Below are positions 5,667 to 6,803 of a DNA stretch of 6,803 bases, piece by piece. A program made the position numbers and the translations under genes. The notes under the pieces are model-generated. The model made no database searches. It was not told the DNA's origin and saw only the letters and a program-made list of their open reading frames with translations. This DNA is from Clostridia bacterium (GTDB taxonomy: Bacteria > Bacillota_A > Clostridia > Christensenellales > Borkfalkiaceae). Positions within the stretch are counted from its first letter, which is position 1, and every line of letters starts with the position of its first letter. The stretch lies in NCBI GenBank assembly GCA_017507595.1, contig JAFWAM010000062.1:1-6803 (forward strand). The letters are read 5' to 3'.

Positions 5667-6794
5667 ATGGATTATAAAGGCATAAACCAGTATATGGACA
5701 GACTGATAACTGAAGGCTCTCCTCAAAATCCTGTCTGGAACATAGAATTTATCCGTCAAAAAAAGAAGCCGTCCTTTAACTATATCGACGGCTGTATGAT
5801 GATCTCGCTTATAAATCTTTACAAAAAGACGTGCGAGGAAAAATATTTTGATTTCGTAAAAAATTATATTGATTTTTTCCTGACCGACGACGGCGATATA
5901 CTGTATTACGATAAGGAAGAATACAACCTTGACAACGTAAACGAAGGCCGCGTGTTTTTCGATCTGTACGAAAAAACCGGTGACGAAAAGTACAAAAAAG
6001 CCGCCTATAAGCTGTTTAATCAGCTTATTGACCAGCCCCGCACCAAGGAAGGCAACTTCTGGCACAAGAAGATCTACCCCAACCAGGTGTGGCTTGACGG
6101 CCTTTTTATGGCCCAGGTGTTCAGTTACAGATTTCAGGCAAATTTCGGCAAAGGCGACTACTCTGACGTCATCAATCAGTTCCGCACGGTAGAGCGCGTC
6201 ATGAAGGACAGCTCAACAGGGCTTTACTACCACGGCTACGACAGCTCCAAAAAAATGTTCTGGTGTGACGAAAGGGGTTTGTCTAAAAACTTCTGGCTGA
6301 GGGCAACGGGCTGGTACCTTGCGGCCCTTTCCGACGTTACAAGCTATATGGAGGACGGCGCGGTCAAGACGGAATTTTCCGCCTACTTAAAAAACGCCGT
6401 TGACAGCGTCCTTAACTTTATGGACCAAGACAGCGGTATGTTCTATCAGGTTATCAACATGGCAGACCGCCCGGGTAACTACCTTGAAACAAGCGGCTCA
6501 GCCCTCATTGCGTACGCCATTTTAAAGGGCGCCAACAGCGGCGTCCTTGACAAAAGTTATCTTGCCGTCGGCAAAAAGATATTTGACGGCATTGTGAACA
6601 AGTACTTCAAGGAAAATAACGGCGTTATAGAGCTTAACGGCATTTGCCTTGTGGCAGGACTCGGTCCGGAAAGCAACCTGCGTCGCGATGGTAGCTTTGA
6701 ATATTACGTTTCAGAGCCTATCGTTTCAACCGACGCTAAAGGCGTTGCGCCCTTTATCCTTGCCTACGTGGAGCTTTTGTCCGCCGACCTATAA
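5667..6794 (+). CDS. Glycoside hydrolase family 105 unsaturated uronyl hydrolase (YteR/YesR-like)
   Basis: GH105 enzymes hydrate and cleave the delta-4,5-unsaturated galacturonate left by pectate or rhamnogalacturonan lyases. The released sugar opens to 5-keto-4-deoxyuronate, the KduI substrate. The 375-residue alpha/alpha-barrel carries the family blocks: DGCMMISL at 41-48, NQVWLDGLFMAQ at 139-150 with the general acid/base Asp144, HGYD at 189-192, WLRATGWYLAAL at 210-221, ETSGSALIAYAI at 274-285, and the C-terminal RDGSFEYYVSEPIVSTDAKGV at 340-360, split here as RDGSFEYYVSEP and IVSTDAKGV. There is no signal peptide, as in characterised Bacillus YteR and YesR, so it should be cytoplasmic. 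The start follows the GH28 stop by 2 nt, indicating one transcript and coupled translation. GH88 is the main alternative family, but the length and the RDGSFEYYVSEP ending favour GH105. Preference for rhamnogalacturonan or homogalacturonan fragments is unknown. Confidence 0.92.
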   Translation: MDYKGINQYMDRLITEGSPQNPVWNIEFIRQKKKPSFNYIDGCMMISLINLYKKTCEEKYFDFVKNYIDFFLTDDGDILYYDKEEYNLDNVNEGRVFFDLYEKTGDEKYKKAAYKLFNQLIDQPRTKEGNFWHKKIYPNQVWLDGLFMAQVFSYRFQANFGKGDYSDVINQFRTVERVMKDSSTGLYYHGYDSSKKMFWCDERGLSKNFWLRATGWYLAALSDVTSYMEDGAVKTEFSAYLKNAVDSVLNFMDQDSGMFYQVINMADRPGNYLETSGSALIAYAILKGANSGVLDKSYLAVGKKIFDGIVNKYFKENNGVIELNGICLVAGLGPESNLRRDGSFEYYVSEPIVSTDAKGVAPFILAYVELLSADL

Positions 6795-6803
6795 AAGCCG
6801 AAA

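Noticed and set aside
5652..6065. 137-codon minus-strand frame with hydrophobic stretches that could look like membrane segments
   Set aside because: It is antisense to the conserved N-terminal half of GH105. The hydrophobic residues are the complement of Lys/Asp/Glu-rich coding sequence.
1..6803. tRNA or rRNA genes, CRISPR arrays, insertion sequences, attachment sites
   Set aside because: I looked on both strands and saw no cloverleaf, regularly spaced repeats, transposase motifs or terminal inverted repeats. The window is almost entirely filled by metabolic genes.

Overview
The window is part of a pectin and hexuronate degradation operon, with all genes on the + strand. It comes from a bacterium that is most likely a member of the Clostridia (Bacillota), possibly gut-associated. 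That assignment is an inference from purine-rich Shine-Dalgarno sites (GGAGGAG, AGAGG, AGGTGG), moderate GC, tight same-strand packing, and the pairing of GH28 and GH105 enzymes without signal peptides. No taxonomic marker gene is present.

Layout: the 3' end of kduD (1-168); eda, KDPG aldolase (180-806); an uncharacterised TIM-barrel sugar isomerase/epimerase (808-1635); kduI, 5-keto-4-deoxyuronate isomerase, split by a one-base frameshift (1665-2502); an 81-nt gap with a stem-loop element; uxaC, uronate isomerase (2584-3993); a 126-nt gap with a second copy of that element, a perfect 10-bp hairpin and a strong ribosome binding site; an intracellular GH28 polygalacturonase (4120-5664); and an intracellular GH105 unsaturated uronyl hydrolase (5667-6794). 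There is no gene-free stretch longer than about 130 bases.

How the genes fit together: imported pectic oligosaccharides would be trimmed in the cytoplasm. GH105 releases the unsaturated uronic acid left at the non-reducing end by pectate lyases, and GH28 releases saturated galacturonate. The unsaturated sugar rearranges to 5-keto-4-deoxyuronate, which KduI and KduD convert to 2-keto-3-deoxygluconate (KDG). After phosphorylation by a KDG kinase, not in this window, Eda cleaves it to pyruvate and glyceraldehyde-3-phosphate. UxaC starts the galacturonate/glucuronate branch; the later steps of that branch are also not in the window.

The points most worth a second look are: (1) the kduI frameshift, which falls between the zinc-binding residues; (2) two related stem-loop elements flanking uxaC, whose wobble pairs favour a structured + strand RNA; (3) the TIM-barrel enzyme of unknown substrate between eda and kduI; and (4) the hairpin plus strong ribosome binding site before the GH28 gene. 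The rest looks like a well-built but conventional pectin utilisation locus. I did not see a clearly novel system.
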